A stretch of 51,715 bases of DNA from Lujinxingiaceae bacterium (GTDB taxonomy: Bacteria; Myxococcota_A; Bradymonadia; Bradymonadales; Bradymonadaceae), in assembly GCA_013697635.1 (NCBI GenBank), contig JACCWM010000155.1, forward strand, positions 1 to 51,715, given 5' to 3'. Below the pieces are notes generated by a model. It searched no databases and was not told where the DNA came from. It was given only the letters and a program-made list of their open reading frames with translations. This document shows, one piece after another, positions 1-8,863 of this stretch. The position numbers and the translations under genes are program-made. Positions within the stretch are counted from its first letter, which is position 1. Each line of letters opens with the position of its first letter.

Positions 1-65
1 ACCTTGCTCAGTGCAAGGTGGCCGCCTTTTTTGTCTTTCGCGTAGAGCTTCGTCGCGCCTGCTAC
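1..65. other. Window edge downstream of the PilZ gene
   Basis: Bases 1-19 form a short perfect inverted repeat (ACCTTG, 7-nt loop, CAAGGT), and a run of six T follows at about 27-32. This could be the remains of a terminator for a gene off the left edge or for the PilZ gene, but the stem does not directly abut the T run. Nothing else is seen. Confidence 0.2.
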
Positions 66-410
66 TCAGGCCGAGAAGGCCGGCAGCGACTGCACGAGCG
101 CTTGATCGCGCAGCCAACCGCGAAGCCGCATGAAGTGGCCGTGCGAGATGTTGGTGAACTTTACGCCGACCACGGCGTCATCCTCGTAGACCTTGGTCGC
201 CCCGACCCAGATGGGCTCCTCGACGCCAGGCAGCTCAAACTGAAGCTGCACGCTGGCGTTTCGCGCCGTGTGCGCCTCGAGCATACGCTCCAGGCGCATT
301 CCACCAAGCGATACATCGAGCGCACGGCAGATGTTGGTGTGACCGTGCTCCACCTTGTTGAGAAAAATGTCGCAGTTGATGCGACCCAGTCCGCGTCGAT
401 CGTCGTCCAT
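66..410 (-). CDS. PilZ domain protein (c-di-GMP receptor)
   Basis: A single-domain PilZ protein of 114 residues. PilZ domains bind cyclic di-GMP and pass the signal to motility, polysaccharide or regulatory partners in the cytoplasm. Both binding elements are visible: R6-x3-R10 at the N-terminus and D32-V-S-L-G-G37 (DxSxxG). The rest fits the short beta-barrel of the family, and there is no second domain or membrane segment. The start is well placed because GGAGGT lies 5 nt upstream of the ATG. The gene stands alone, divergent from the lipoprotein gene to its right. The output partner cannot be inferred from this context. Confidence 0.85.
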   Translation of the reverse strand: MDDDRRGLGRINCDIFLNKVEHGHTNICRALDVSLGGMRLERMLEAHTARNASVQLQFELPGVEEPIWVGATKVYEDDAVVGVKFTNISHGHFMRLRGWLRDQALVQSLPAFSA

Positions 411-668
411 CTTAGACCTCCATGTCTTCGTTGCACTGTCCGGGCCGGCGGTTCACCGTGAAGCGCCGCGCTACACCTACATCGATACCATGGCCTTGGG
501 GGGGCACAAGAAAATCACTCTGGCCTGCTCGCCGCCCCTCCCCCCTTGGGCCGCAATCCTAGTCATTTTGCGGGACCGTTTGCTCTGCGACCTCAATCTG
601 GCACACAATGTGCTGTACCTGAGATGAGCGCATCGACGTTCAGCACCCCGACGGGAGTTTTTCAGCAA

Positions 669-1580
669 ATGAACACCACAACACCCTCTGTTCATCGCGC
701 CGGCCTGCTGGCGATCGCCCTGGTCATTGCCACATTGACCCAGATGGCCTGCTCGCCGCTGACGCCCGTGCGGCGCAGCCTGTATGCGCCGCGCCCGTCG
801 CTTCCGGCGCGCATCGGCGCGCCGCTCGAGCAAGGCGAGCTGCGCGCCTTTGCTCAGGTCAATTCGACGAGCTTGAGCGAGACCGAGGATTGGGTCTTTC
901 CGATCAGCAAGGCCGGCGATCCCGGCGTCTTTACGCCGAGCACCCAGCTCGGCGCTGGCTTTTATATGGGCCTCAGTGAGCACATCGAGATAGGCGGCCA
1001 GCTCCACTACTCCCAGATGAGCTGGGCCAAGGCCAACATGGTCGGCGTGCTACCCTTTCCTGACGCCGAGAGCCAGCGCCTGTTCATCGGCGGCCTGGGA
1101 GCGCGCGTCAACGCTGCGATGCCCGCCCAGTGGCTCTCGCTTGCGCTTTTGGCCGAGGTCAACCTGGGCCAGGTCTCTCAGGCCACCTTCGAGTGCGTGC
1201 ACGACGACTGCCGCAGCGGCAACCACACCAGCCTGACGGCTACCGAAGGCGAGGCCTACTACCGCCACAAGTCGACCGAGACCGAGGCCTTTCTCTTCCC
1301 ACAGATTGGCGCACAGATCACCGTCTCACCGCACCCCGTGGTTCACGTCTTCGGGCTGTTCGGTGTGCAAACGAACTTGCGCAACATCGGCTTTGATAGC
1401 GACGCCAACAACATCGAGAACTCCACGCTCGAGCGCTATTTCGTCTCCACGGCATCGGCGGGCATCGAGCTCAAGCTCTATCCAGTCTTTATTCTGGGCG
1501 CGATCTTCGTGCCCATACACTACGACTCGCGCATCTATGTCGGCACCTCGGCCACCGCTCAGATGGGCTTGAACTTCTAA
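669..1580 (+). CDS. Predicted outer-membrane beta-barrel-like lipoprotein
   Basis: A 303-residue exported protein of unknown function. The N-terminus has a hydrophobic signal (LLAIALVIATLTQMAC) ending in a plausible lipobox Cys. The mature part alternates hydrophobic and polar residues, has many Gly/aromatic turns, and ends in Phe (AQMGLNF), as transmembrane beta-barrels often do. Two close cysteines (CVHDDC) may form a disulfide in a loop. The ATG at 669 is preferred over one at 624 because the signal peptide then begins properly and GGGAG lies about 11 nt upstream. No family name is recognised. A surface or outer-membrane role is inference. Confidence 0.6.
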   Translation: MNTTTPSVHRAGLLAIALVIATLTQMACSPLTPVRRSLYAPRPSLPARIGAPLEQGELRAFAQVNSTSLSETEDWVFPISKAGDPGVFTPSTQLGAGFYMGLSEHIEIGGQLHYSQMSWAKANMVGVLPFPDAESQRLFIGGLGARVNAAMPAQWLSLALLAEVNLGQVSQATFECVHDDCRSGNHTSLTATEGEAYYRHKSTETEAFLFPQIGAQITVSPHPVVHVFGLFGVQTNLRNIGFDSDANNIENSTLERYFVSTASAGIELKLYPVFILGAIFVPIHYDSRIYVGTSATAQMGLNF

Positions 1581-1681
1581 GGTTTTGCCGTGTTCCTTCG
1601 CTCTATCTTTGACTTTTGTCTTGGGCTACGATGGCGCCCGTGCGTCCAGCACGCAACGAAGTCCTGCACAAAGGAGTGAGC

Positions 1682-2116
1682 ATGAGCGAGATGATCGAAC
1701 AAACCATCAAGGAATCCCCTCTCTTCAAGCACCTCACCGAAGAGGCGGTCAACGCATTGGTCGAGGGCGCATCGGTCGAGGTCTATCAGACCGGCCAAAA
1801 GATCATCGCCGAGAACTCCCCGGTCAGCCATCTCTACGTCGTCTTGATGGGTCGCGTGCGCGTCTCGACGATCGGTCCCGAAGGCGAAGTCGAGCTCAAG
1901 ACGCTCGGGCCGGGCGCCTACTTTGGCGAGGTCTCCTTGCTCAGTGGCAACAACGCCACGGCCACCGTCGAAGTGCGCACGGGACCGGCGCAGATCGTCG
2001 GCATCAAGAAAGACGACGTGCTTCGCCTCGTCGCCGAAGACGACAAGGTGCGCCGCATGCTTCAAGGCGTCACGATCGCACGCGCCAAAGATACAATCGG
2101 TAAAGTATTGAAATAG
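1682..2116 (+). CDS. Cyclic-nucleotide-binding-fold protein (CAP_ED), single domain
   Basis: A 144-residue protein made of one cNMP-binding beta-roll with no DNA-binding or kinase domain attached. The phosphate-binding cassette is recognisable as FGEVSLLSG followed by NNATATV. In nucleotide-binding members this cassette normally reads PR(T/S)A, and the Arg contacts the cyclic phosphate. Here Ala occupies that position, so binding of cAMP or cGMP is doubtful. Such stand-alone domains often act as regulatory or scaffolding subunits. The start at 1682 has AAGGAG upstream at normal spacing. It precedes the large lipoprotein gene by 24 nt and may be co-transcribed with it. Confidence 0.8.
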   Translation: MSEMIEQTIKESPLFKHLTEEAVNALVEGASVEVYQTGQKIIAENSPVSHLYVVLMGRVRVSTIGPEGEVELKTLGPGAYFGEVSLLSGNNATATVEVRTGPAQIVGIKKDDVLRLVAEDDKVRRMLQGVTIARAKDTIGKVLK

Positions 2117-2140
2117 CTGCCTCATCTTTTGCAGGGCACC

Positions 2141-3859
2141 ATGACCATTTTGTACGCACAACGTCTTCGTCGCATTTTCCTGGCCGCCCTGGCAGTGGTC
2201 TTGTTGTTCTCTGGCTTGAGCTGTGGCGATCACGGCGACGAGCCCTACCACCCGCCCGTGGGCGAGGGACCCTGGATTTTGGTCGACCTCTACCACACGC
2301 GCATTCAAAACCCTGAGGACTACCGCCTCACCAAGGGCAACTACGCCTACCAGGGCGTCTTTGGCTTCCATCGCCTCTTTGAGCACCTGCGCGTTCACGA
2401 TTACAAGTGGACCTCGATTCGCGAGATGCCCCTGTCCAAGCCCCGATTGAGCGGCTTTGACGTCTTGTTCATCAACCTCGTGCACGAGGGGCGCCCGGAC
2501 TTCTCGAGCGACGAGATCGTGGCGATCCAGGAGTTCGTCTACAATGGCGGCGGCCTCTTCATCATCGCCGACCACACCAACGTTTACCGCCACGCGGAGC
2601 GCGTCAACCCGATCATTGCCCCGATGGGCCTCGAGATCTTGTTCCACACTGCGGTCGACTTTCCGCCGCAATTCTCGGTGGGCGGCAACGGTTGGATCAT
2701 GATGTTCGATTTCGCCGAGCACGCGGTCACCGCCGGCGTCGACATGATAAGCTTTCAGACCGGCGGCGCGATGCACGCCTGGGAGAATCCCGCGATCGTC
2801 ATCGACGGTGCCCCCCTGGCCCAGGGCGGCGAGGGCGTGGCCTTCACCTCCGATCGCAGCTTCGCCGATCTATGGAACGAGGAGGAGACCAGTGGCTTTT
2901 ATGGCGACTGGCTGTGGAACGCCGACGCGACGGCTGAGCCCAAGGGCCCGCTCAACGGCGTGGTCACAGGGCGCTATGGTGCCGGGCGTATCGCGATCGC
3001 CGGCGACCAGAACATGTTCGGCGATGCCTGGCTGCACTTTGGCAACAACTTCGAGCTCGCCTTGAACATCTTCGAGTGGACCGCCCAACAGGAGACCACG
3101 GGCGATCTGCGCCTGCGTGACACCAAACCGGTGGGCTTGGACATCGGGCTCGATGCCTCGCGCAACAGCTACAACACCGGCCGCGTTGCCGCTGACGGCT
3201 ATTACACCTTCTTTGTGCATGCCAACCGCGACACGGACGTGACCGCACGTGCGACCACGCGCCTTGAAAACCACCACGACGCGCTCATCCTGCTCTCACC
3301 CACCAGCGATTATTCGCCCGCCGAGATTGCGATCATTGGCGGCTACCTCGAGAGCGGGCGAAGGGTCGTAATCACCTTCGAGGCCGAGAGCATCCACGCG
3401 TCGACGGCAAAGCTGGTCGAGGCGCTGGCACCGGATTTTTCGGTGAGCGCGCGCGGCGAGTCGGCGACCATCACCCAGGGCGCCGCGGCATTTCACGCCC
3501 TCGATATCGAACGCATCAACGCCCCGCTCACGCTGCAGTCGCAAAAGCTCATGGTCTCGGACATTGAGCTTGCGACGGCCACCGGCAGCCGCGATCAACC
3601 GCCCACCAACCGTTACCTGCTCGACGTCACTTCGAGCTGGGGTGAGCCGCTATTGACGGCGAGTAGCGGGACTGTCAGCGTGGACATCGCGCGATCAAAA
3701 CTCGTCGGCCAGGGTGAATTGATTATATTCTTGCAGGATGGTTTCTTTCGCAACCGCACGATGGGCTACAAAGAGACAGAAGCGCCCCGAGCTCATTCGA
3801 CGGCCTCGGTCAAATTGCAGTACAAATTTCTCGATTATCTGAAGAAACCCTCCGAATAG
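2141..3859 (+). CDS. Large secreted lipoprotein, GATase/DUF4350-like fold
   Basis: A 572-residue exported protein. The N-terminus is Arg-rich and then hydrophobic (FLAALAVVLLFSGLSC), consistent with a lipoprotein signal. Residues of roughly 40-320 resemble the Rossmann/GATase1-like domains of DUF4350-type proteins: VLFINLVHEG, then NGGGLFIIADHTN, and later GRYGAGRIAIAGDQNMF. The C-terminal half holds a second beta-rich region with a repeat of similar logic (LILLSPTSDYSP, GYLESGRRVVITFEAE). No catalytic triad is evident. ATG 2141 is chosen over the TTG at 2129 because the signal peptide begins there. It lies 24 nt after the cNMP-fold gene. Function is unknown; sensing or scaffolding at the cell surface is a guess. 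Confidence 0.6.
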   Translation: MTILYAQRLRRIFLAALAVVLLFSGLSCGDHGDEPYHPPVGEGPWILVDLYHTRIQNPEDYRLTKGNYAYQGVFGFHRLFEHLRVHDYKWTSIREMPLSKPRLSGFDVLFINLVHEGRPDFSSDEIVAIQEFVYNGGGLFIIADHTNVYRHAERVNPIIAPMGLEILFHTAVDFPPQFSVGGNGWIMMFDFAEHAVTAGVDMISFQTGGAMHAWENPAIVIDGAPLAQGGEGVAFTSDRSFADLWNEEETSGFYGDWLWNADATAEPKGPLNGVVTGRYGAGRIAIAGDQNMFGDAWLHFGNNFELALNIFEWTAQQETTGDLRLRDTKPVGLDIGLDASRNSYNTGRVAADGYYTFFVHANRDTDVTARATTRLENHHDALILLSPTSDYSPAEIAIIGGYLESGRRVVITFEAESIHASTAKLVEALAPDFSVSARGESATITQGAAAFHALDIERINAPLTLQSQKLMVSDIELATATGSRDQPPTNRYLLDVTSSWGEPLLTASSGTVSVDIARSKLVGQGELIIFLQDGFFRNRTMGYKETEAPRAHSTASVKLQYKFLDYLKKPSE

Positions 3860-3920
3860 ACCGTCTGACCTGGTGTTGCTGTCCGGTGGAACCTTGCTCA
3901 ATCGCTTAGTGGAGATCGTG

Positions 3921-4556
3921 ATGCATTCCTTTGTGCGCTGCTTCTTGCTCCTGGTTATGGCCTGCTCCCTGGTGGGGTTGGCCTTCGGCACCGCCTTTGC
4001 CAGCACCGTGCTTCGCCTCGACCTCGAGAGCCTGGTCGCCAACTCCGATCAAATCGTCGTCGGCCGCGTCGCCGAGCTCACCAGCAAGGTCGAGGGCGAC
4101 GGGCGCGTCTACACCTCGATCACCATTGACATCGACGAGACGCTCAAGGGCGAGCATCAACGCCGCGTGGTCGTGCGCCAGATTGGCGGGCGCTCAGGCG
4201 ATCTGGCCACGATCGTGCCCGGCATGCCCGACTTCAAGCCGGCCGAGGAGGTCGTGCTCTTCTTGGAACACGTCACCGCGCGCAAGCTGCCCGTGATCAC
4301 CGGCATGGCCCAGGGCAAATTCCACGTCGCCCTTGGGCCCGATGAGAGCACGCGCTTTGTCGTGCCCCAGCTCGCCAAAGATCTGCATCTGGTCAAGCCT
4401 ACGCCCCTGCCCCCGCAGGAGGGCTTACCCAAGGCACTCGGCCGGCTGCGCGAGGTGCCCGCCGACGAGCTGTACTCAACGGTCGTCGCGCTCGACAGCT
4501 TCAAAGAGCAGGTTCAGGCGATCGTCTCCGATCAGCACTCCACAAAGGATCATTGA
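3921..4556 (+). CDS. Secreted protein of unknown function, coupled to protease
   Basis: A 211-residue protein with a clear signal peptide (FVRCFLLLVMACSLVGLAFGTAFA). The mature domain opens with SDQIVVGRVAEL and continues through TSITIDIDETLKG and FKPAEEVVLFLE. This beta-rich pattern recurs in uncharacterised exported proteins of deltaproteobacteria. GGAG lies 6 nt upstream of the ATG. Its TGA stop shares one base with the ATG of the matrixin-like protease that follows, so the two are very likely translationally coupled. A partner or inhibitor role for the protease is a reasonable guess, but nothing in the sequence proves it. Confidence 0.65.
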   Translation: MHSFVRCFLLLVMACSLVGLAFGTAFASTVLRLDLESLVANSDQIVVGRVAELTSKVEGDGRVYTSITIDIDETLKGEHQRRVVVRQIGGRSGDLATIVPGMPDFKPAEEVVLFLEHVTARKLPVITGMAQGKFHVALGPDESTRFVVPQLAKDLHLVKPTPLPPQEGLPKALGRLREVPADELYSTVVALDSFKEQVQAIVSDQHSTKDH

Positions 4557-5422
4557 TGCACACCCGACGTAATCTGGGTGTGACCACAGCCTTGCTCGTG
4601 GTCGTGCTCATCAGCCTGCCCTCGCCGTCTGAGGCCTTTGTGCAGACGATGACCTGCTCGCCGGACGGCGTTTTTCGCTGCCGCGCCGGCGAGACGCCCT
4701 TGCCCGTGCAATGGCCCTTTCTCAAGCTCTCCTACTACATCCATGAGCAGGGCGCCGCCGATCTGCCCCCCGGCCCTGACGGGTTGATCAGCGACGAGCT
4801 CGAGGCGGCGATCATCCAGTCTTTCGATTCGTGGAACGCCCCCAACTGCAGCGAACTCGAGCTTGTCTACCAGGGCTTGAGCAAGCGCACCGAGATCGGC
4901 TATCAGGACACACAAAACCCTGAGGGCAACATCAATCTGGTGCTCTGGCAAGACGAAGCCTGGCCCTATGGCAGCTATGCCGCCGTCGCCCTGACCACCG
5001 TGACCTTTCGCCCGAGCACGGGTTTTATCGTCGACGCCGACATCGAGCTCAACGGCGATCTCTACCGCTTTACCAACAGCGACAATCCGGCCAACACCAT
5101 CGTCGACGTTCGCAACACCCTGACCCACGAGGTCGGCCACTTCATCGGGCTCGACCACTCATCGATTCCTGCCGCCACAATGTTCTCCACGGCGCCGCCC
5201 GGCGAGCTCTCCAAGCGCATCCTGCACAGCGACGACATCGCCGGGCTGTGCCACATCTATCCTGTGGGATTCATCGAGAACCGCCCGCCGACGGCTCCTG
5301 AAGACGATGGCTGGTGCTCGGTTGCGCCCAGGCACACCACGCCGACGCTGCCTGCGGGCGCAGCCCTTTGCCTGCTCGGCCTGGCGGCCTGGATTCGCAC
5401 AAGGCGCCGAAGCACGATCTGA
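4556..5422 (+). CDS. Matrixin-like zinc metalloprotease with MYXO-CTERM-type tail
   Basis: A 288-residue secreted protease of the metzincin group. A signal peptide covers about residues 8-27. The zinc site is H191-E-V-G-H195-F-I-G-L-D-H201, with a Met-turn candidate at M209. The C-terminus has a Cys (C254), a spacer, a hydrophobic segment (about 265-280) and an Arg-rich end. This is the layout of MYXO-CTERM sorting signals, which myxobacteria use to anchor or process surface proteins. The start overlaps the upstream stop (TGATG), with AAAGGA about 8 nt before it. A TTG one codon earlier is possible but less likely. The expected role is surface or extracellular proteolysis. The substrate is unknown. 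Confidence 0.8.
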   Translation: MHTRRNLGVTTALLVVVLISLPSPSEAFVQTMTCSPDGVFRCRAGETPLPVQWPFLKLSYYIHEQGAADLPPGPDGLISDELEAAIIQSFDSWNAPNCSELELVYQGLSKRTEIGYQDTQNPEGNINLVLWQDEAWPYGSYAAVALTTVTFRPSTGFIVDADIELNGDLYRFTNSDNPANTIVDVRNTLTHEVGHFIGLDHSSIPAATMFSTAPPGELSKRILHSDDIAGLCHIYPVGFIENRPPTAPEDDGWCSVAPRHTTPTLPAGAALCLLGLAAWIRTRRRSTI

Positions 5423-5433
5423 TTGTCGAGATT

Positions 5434-6303
5434 CTAAACCGGCAGCGTCACCCGCTCGCTCAACGCCACGAACTGCTCAAAGCCCAGCTCCTCGGCCCTC
5501 GCGCTGGTCTTGAGCCCCATCGCCTCGAGCGCGGCGGCGACCTCGTCTTTGTCGAGGCCGATCGTGCGAAGCGCGTTGGGCAAGGTCTTTCGCCGCGTCG
5601 AGAAGGCGCCCTTGACCACCTTGATGAAGCGACGTCGTTGCACCTCATCCTCGATCCGCGTTTTCACCAGCGGCACCATGCGCACGACGGCGCTGTGCAC
5701 CTTGGGCGGCGGCACGAACGCCCCCGGCGGCAGATTCATCACGATCTCGGCATCACAGTGCAGCCGGCACATCAGGCTGAGCGCCCCGTAGCCGTCGTCC
5801 CCGACCCGGGCCACGAGCCGGCGCGCGACCTCCTTTTGGAACATCAAGACCATCACCGCGATGCGCTCACGCTGCTCGACGAGGCGAAAAAATATTTCGG
5901 TCGCCACGTTGTAGGGCAAGTTGGCCACGACCTTCCAGGGCCCCCCGCTGCCATCATCCGCTTCACCGGCCAGCAGCACCGACAAATCCTTTCGCAACAC
6001 GTCGCCCTCGACGATCGTCAGCGGCCAGTAAGGCTCGAGCGCCTCGCGCACAAAGGCTATCGCGTCGCGATCAAGCTCCACGGCCTGCACGCTCGCCCCG
6101 TGCTGCAACAACGACAACGTCAGCGTCCCACAGCCAGGCCCAATCTCCAGCACCCGGTCCCCTGCCCCAACCCCCGCCAACGTGGAGATCGCATCAAGGA
6201 TGCGCGGATCGGTAAGAAAATGCTGGCCAAAGCGCTTCTTGGCCCGGTGCTCGAAGCCGCGCAGAAGCTGCGACGGGGTCTCGTAGGGGGATTGGGACGA
6301 CAT
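5434..6303 (-). CDS. rsmA: 16S rRNA dimethyladenosine transferase
   Basis: RsmA/KsgA transfers four methyl groups from SAM to two adjacent adenosines in the 3' terminal helix of 16S rRNA, during late 30S assembly. The 289 residues match the family length. Motifs seen: GQHFL at 26-30, the SAM loop E53-I-G-P-G-C-G, acidic E76 and D101, and the catalytic NLPYN at 128-132, followed by the C-terminal helical domain (FVPPPKV, FSTRRKTLPN). It converges with the protease gene, leaving 11 nt between stops. The universal stress protein gene lies 62 nt upstream on the same strand. Confidence 0.95.
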   Translation of the reverse strand: MSSQSPYETPSQLLRGFEHRAKKRFGQHFLTDPRILDAISTLAGVGAGDRVLEIGPGCGTLTLSLLQHGASVQAVELDRDAIAFVREALEPYWPLTIVEGDVLRKDLSVLLAGEADDGSGGPWKVVANLPYNVATEIFFRLVEQRERIAVMVLMFQKEVARRLVARVGDDGYGALSLMCRLHCDAEIVMNLPPGAFVPPPKVHSAVVRMVPLVKTRIEDEVQRRRFIKVVKGAFSTRRKTLPNALRTIGLDKDEVAAALEAMGLKTSARAEELGFEQFVALSERVTLPV

Positions 6304-6365
6304 GGGAAGACAGCCTGTTCTAGAGATTCAATCGGCACAAACAGTAGCGCTCATTGGCCAAGCGA

Positions 6366-6845
6366 TCAGCTTGTGGGGTTGGGGCCGTTATCAAAGGGCA
6401 CAATCAACACCGGCCGGTGGCTGGCAAAGTAGACCCGTTGGCTCGTCGTGCCAAGCGGAACGCTCTCATGTTCGCGGTATGAGCGTCGCCCGATCACCAC
6501 CAGATCGGCGTCTTCGGCCTCGGCTCGCTCGAGCACGATCTGCCAGCGCTGGCCGACCTCGACATGGTATCTGGCCGAAATCCCCCGCTCGGTGGCCTGG
6601 ACGACGCGGCCCTGAAGGTCCAAGCGTGCGCGCGAGGTGAGACGCGCGTAAAACTCGACGAACTCCTCGGAGCCGTCGTCCTCTTGCAAACCGAGGATCG
6701 CCTCGATCGCGTGCACAAAGACCACGGTAGCGCCAAACTTTTGGGCCAGAGCCAGGGCATAGGTCTCGGCCTGCTCGGAGCGCTCGCTGAAATCGGTTGC
6801 GACAACGATGCTTTGAATCAACGCTGCTGGCTGCCCGGTCACCAT
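6366..6845 (-). CDS. Universal stress protein (UspA family)
   Basis: A 159-residue Usp domain. The core begins SIVVATDFSERSEQAETYALALAQ and ends HRPVLIVPFDNG, both typical of the family. The ATP-binding signature G-x2-G-x9-G-(S/T) is only partly kept: it reads G-R-R-S, nine residues, then G-T, so the second Gly is Ser. Nucleotide binding is therefore uncertain. The start at 6845 is chosen because the Usp fold begins there. A frame upstream is open but has no family similarity. The gene is divergent from the PAP2 phosphatase gene, with 167 nt between them. Confidence 0.85.
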   Translation of the reverse strand: MVTGQPAALIQSIVVATDFSERSEQAETYALALAQKFGATVVFVHAIEAILGLQEDDGSEEFVEFYARLTSRARLDLQGRVVQATERGISARYHVEVGQRWQIVLERAEAEDADLVVIGRRSYREHESVPLGTTSQRVYFASHRPVLIVPFDNGPNPTS

Positions 6846-7012
6846 GTCATCCTCGCCAATGTGCTTGCTGAAATCACCGCTGAATATGGTCCAAAGATAC
6901 GCACATCGGCGGCGGCGATCAACCGGTGGTCGTTTTCGTTGCGAAGCGCACACGAAACTCTCATTGTTAGCCGGTTGCACTGCGCGTCTCACCTCATTAG
7001 GAGCAATTTCGT

Positions 7013-8011
7013 ATGCGCCGTAAATTGACCGTGTTCTTTTGCGCCTGGCTAGTATGCATGGCGTCAACCATGACGCCTGCCCACGCCCAAACGCTGCAAG
7101 CAGGCGAGCCTGACCCCGACACGGTTCCGCTGCTGGCGACCTATTCACCGACCGAACTGGTGCTCATTGGTGCGCTCTACCCATCGTCCATGCTGCTGAT
7201 AACGCTCGGGGGCCATATTTTCTCGCAGCCCATCCCGTCCATGTCGGCGCCTTTGCCGGGAAGCTTCGATTACCGCATAAGCGAGGGCTTTCATGGGGAT
7301 TTGACCAGCGGCAAACCGCTCTTCCTCGGCATTCCCGATCAAGCGGCCTACGCGCTGGCGGCGCTGCCGATGGCCTACTACGCCGGTTCTTCGGTCTACC
7401 GGCTCATCACGGGCAGTAATTTCTTTGAGTTCCAGGGCACGAGCGTGCACCACTCGACGCTGGCCTTTGCCGAGGCCTACGGTTGGACGGCCTTCTTGAC
7501 CACGGTCGCCAAATTCATGGTCGGGCGCCCGCGACCCTATGTTGCTCTCGATCGTCCGGCGTTTGCCTGGAACAGCGAGGAGGAGAACCTCTCCTTTTTC
7601 TCGGGTCACGCGTCGCTGAGCTTTGCGGCGGCGACCTTTCTCTTTTTGGATATCTCCGATGGAGCCCATGCCCGCATGGGCGATGAGTTCGGCACCTTTA
7701 GCCGCTTTCTGATCGGCACCGCCCTGCCCTTTACGTCGTTTTACGGGCTGGCGGCCTTGATCTCGGTCAGCCGCATCTATGACCAGAAGCACTATTTTTC
7801 CGACGTGCTCATCGGCGCCATGGCCGGCACACTGACGGCGAGCCTGGTCTATGCGCTGCGCTTCGACAGCCGGGGCGTGCCGCACCGGCGGCGCATTCTC
7901 TTTGAAAAGGCTACGACGCCGGCGTCGGCCTCGGCGCTGATGATGACGCCGACGCTGGTCTCAGACGGCCAGTCGGTCGTGCCGGGATGGGGCGCTATGC
8001 TTCAGTGGTAG
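7013..8011 (+). CDS. Secreted or membrane PAP2-family phosphatase
   Basis: A 332-residue member of the PAP2 (type 2 phosphatidic acid phosphatase) superfamily. All three catalytic motifs are present: K167-F-M-V-G-R172-P, S197-G-H199, and S253-R254 followed by H260 and D264. The N-terminus carries a signal sequence ending AHA. Several hydrophobic helices (residues 45-70, 108-130, 155-170, 232-252, 262-280) fit a membrane-embedded enzyme acting on lipid phosphates. TAGGAG lies about 9 nt upstream of the ATG. The 3' end overlaps the convergent TatD-like gene by 17 nt. The substrate (phosphatidate, undecaprenyl pyrophosphate or other) cannot be told. Confidence 0.85.
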   Translation: MRRKLTVFFCAWLVCMASTMTPAHAQTLQAGEPDPDTVPLLATYSPTELVLIGALYPSSMLLITLGGHIFSQPIPSMSAPLPGSFDYRISEGFHGDLTSGKPLFLGIPDQAAYALAALPMAYYAGSSVYRLITGSNFFEFQGTSVHHSTLAFAEAYGWTAFLTTVAKFMVGRPRPYVALDRPAFAWNSEEENLSFFSGHASLSFAAATFLFLDISDGAHARMGDEFGTFSRFLIGTALPFTSFYGLAALISVSRIYDQKHYFSDVLIGAMAGTLTASLVYALRFDSRGVPHRRRILFEKATTPASASALMMTPTLVSDGQSVVPGWGAMLQW

Positions 8012-8801
8012 TGATGCCGGGCAAGAAGAGCTGCATGGCGTTGGCCCAGACGAGCTCTTCGATGACGCCGCTCGCAACACCCAACTCTTGCAGAGCGACG
8101 ATCGTCTTGGGCACGCCCAAGACGTCGGCGCCTCCGGAGCGAAGCCCGGAGTTGAGCACGATGCGCTCGGCGCTGCCCAGCGCCTCGATCACCGCGCAGA
8201 CCAGACCCGCCGCCTGACGCGGCTCGTGGGAGGAGGCGCCCACGGCCAGCCCCGCAACGCAGCCGCTTTGAACGACGTTGGCCACCAGGCGCTCGTCGAG
8301 AAAGTTGATCATGGCGCGCTCGGGCGGATAACCCACGCGCTCGAGCACCTGCAACATCTTGTAGGTCATGGTCGCGCGCAGATACAGCGGTGGCGTCAAG
8401 AGCAACGGCTTGGGGCCATGCTCCATGGCGATGCGCACCTGGCGCTCGAAGAGATCCCACTGGGTCTTGCTGTCCTCGAGCACGCCGACCTCGCCCAGGG
8501 CCACGACCTCGTCGCACTCGAGCAGCGCAGGCAACTCGCGCCAGACCTCATAGTGCGTGCGCCGGGGGCTGGCCTTTGGAACCACGCCGAGCGCCACGTG
8601 GGGAATCAGCCCGCAGCGACGCAGCCGAGGGCACTCGCTGTCGATCAGCTCGCGAAAATAATCGAGCAGGTCGGCGGCGCGCTCAAAAGCCCTGGGCGCG
8701 TGCGCAGCCGTGAGCACGCGCCTGGTCTCGAAGTAGCTCAGGTTCTTCAGATCCGCGTCGCTGCACGTGTCGCTATGTATATGTGCATCGAATATCTTCA
8801 A
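7995..8801 (-). CDS. TatD-like amidohydrolase-fold protein with degenerate metal site
   Basis: A 268-residue protein resembling the archaeal-type TatD hydrolases (MJ0761-like, from memory). It starts KIFDAHIHSDTCSDADLKNL, keeps the HxH pair and GEVG, and has the family's late VPKT segment. Other ligand positions are altered. The usual IH before the mid domain reads LLTPP. The usual DH reads INFLDE. The usual NSD reads LNSG. Hydrolase activity is therefore doubtful. The start is TTG at 8801 because GGGAG lies 6 nt upstream and the protein then begins directly at the family N-terminus. An earlier TTG at 8837 is the alternative. It is divergent from the TPR lipoprotein gene. Confidence 0.7.
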   Translation of the reverse strand: MKIFDAHIHSDTCSDADLKNLSYFETRRVLTAAHAPRAFERAADLLDYFRELIDSECPRLRRCGLIPHVALGVVPKASPRRTHYEVWRELPALLECDEVVALGEVGVLEDSKTQWDLFERQVRIAMEHGPKPLLLTPPLYLRATMTYKMLQVLERVGYPPERAMINFLDERLVANVVQSGCVAGLAVGASSHEPRQAAGLVCAVIEALGSAERIVLNSGLRSGGADVLGVPKTIVALQELGVASGVIEELVWANAMQLFLPGITTTEA

Positions 8802-8863
8802 CTTTTGCTCCCACAGTGGTATCGATACATGCGCCAACCTGCCCCACTGCTGGACGGATCACC

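Noticed and set aside
6846-7148. N-terminal extension of the universal stress protein
   Set aside because: It overlaps the divergent PAP2 gene and has no similarity to the Usp fold.
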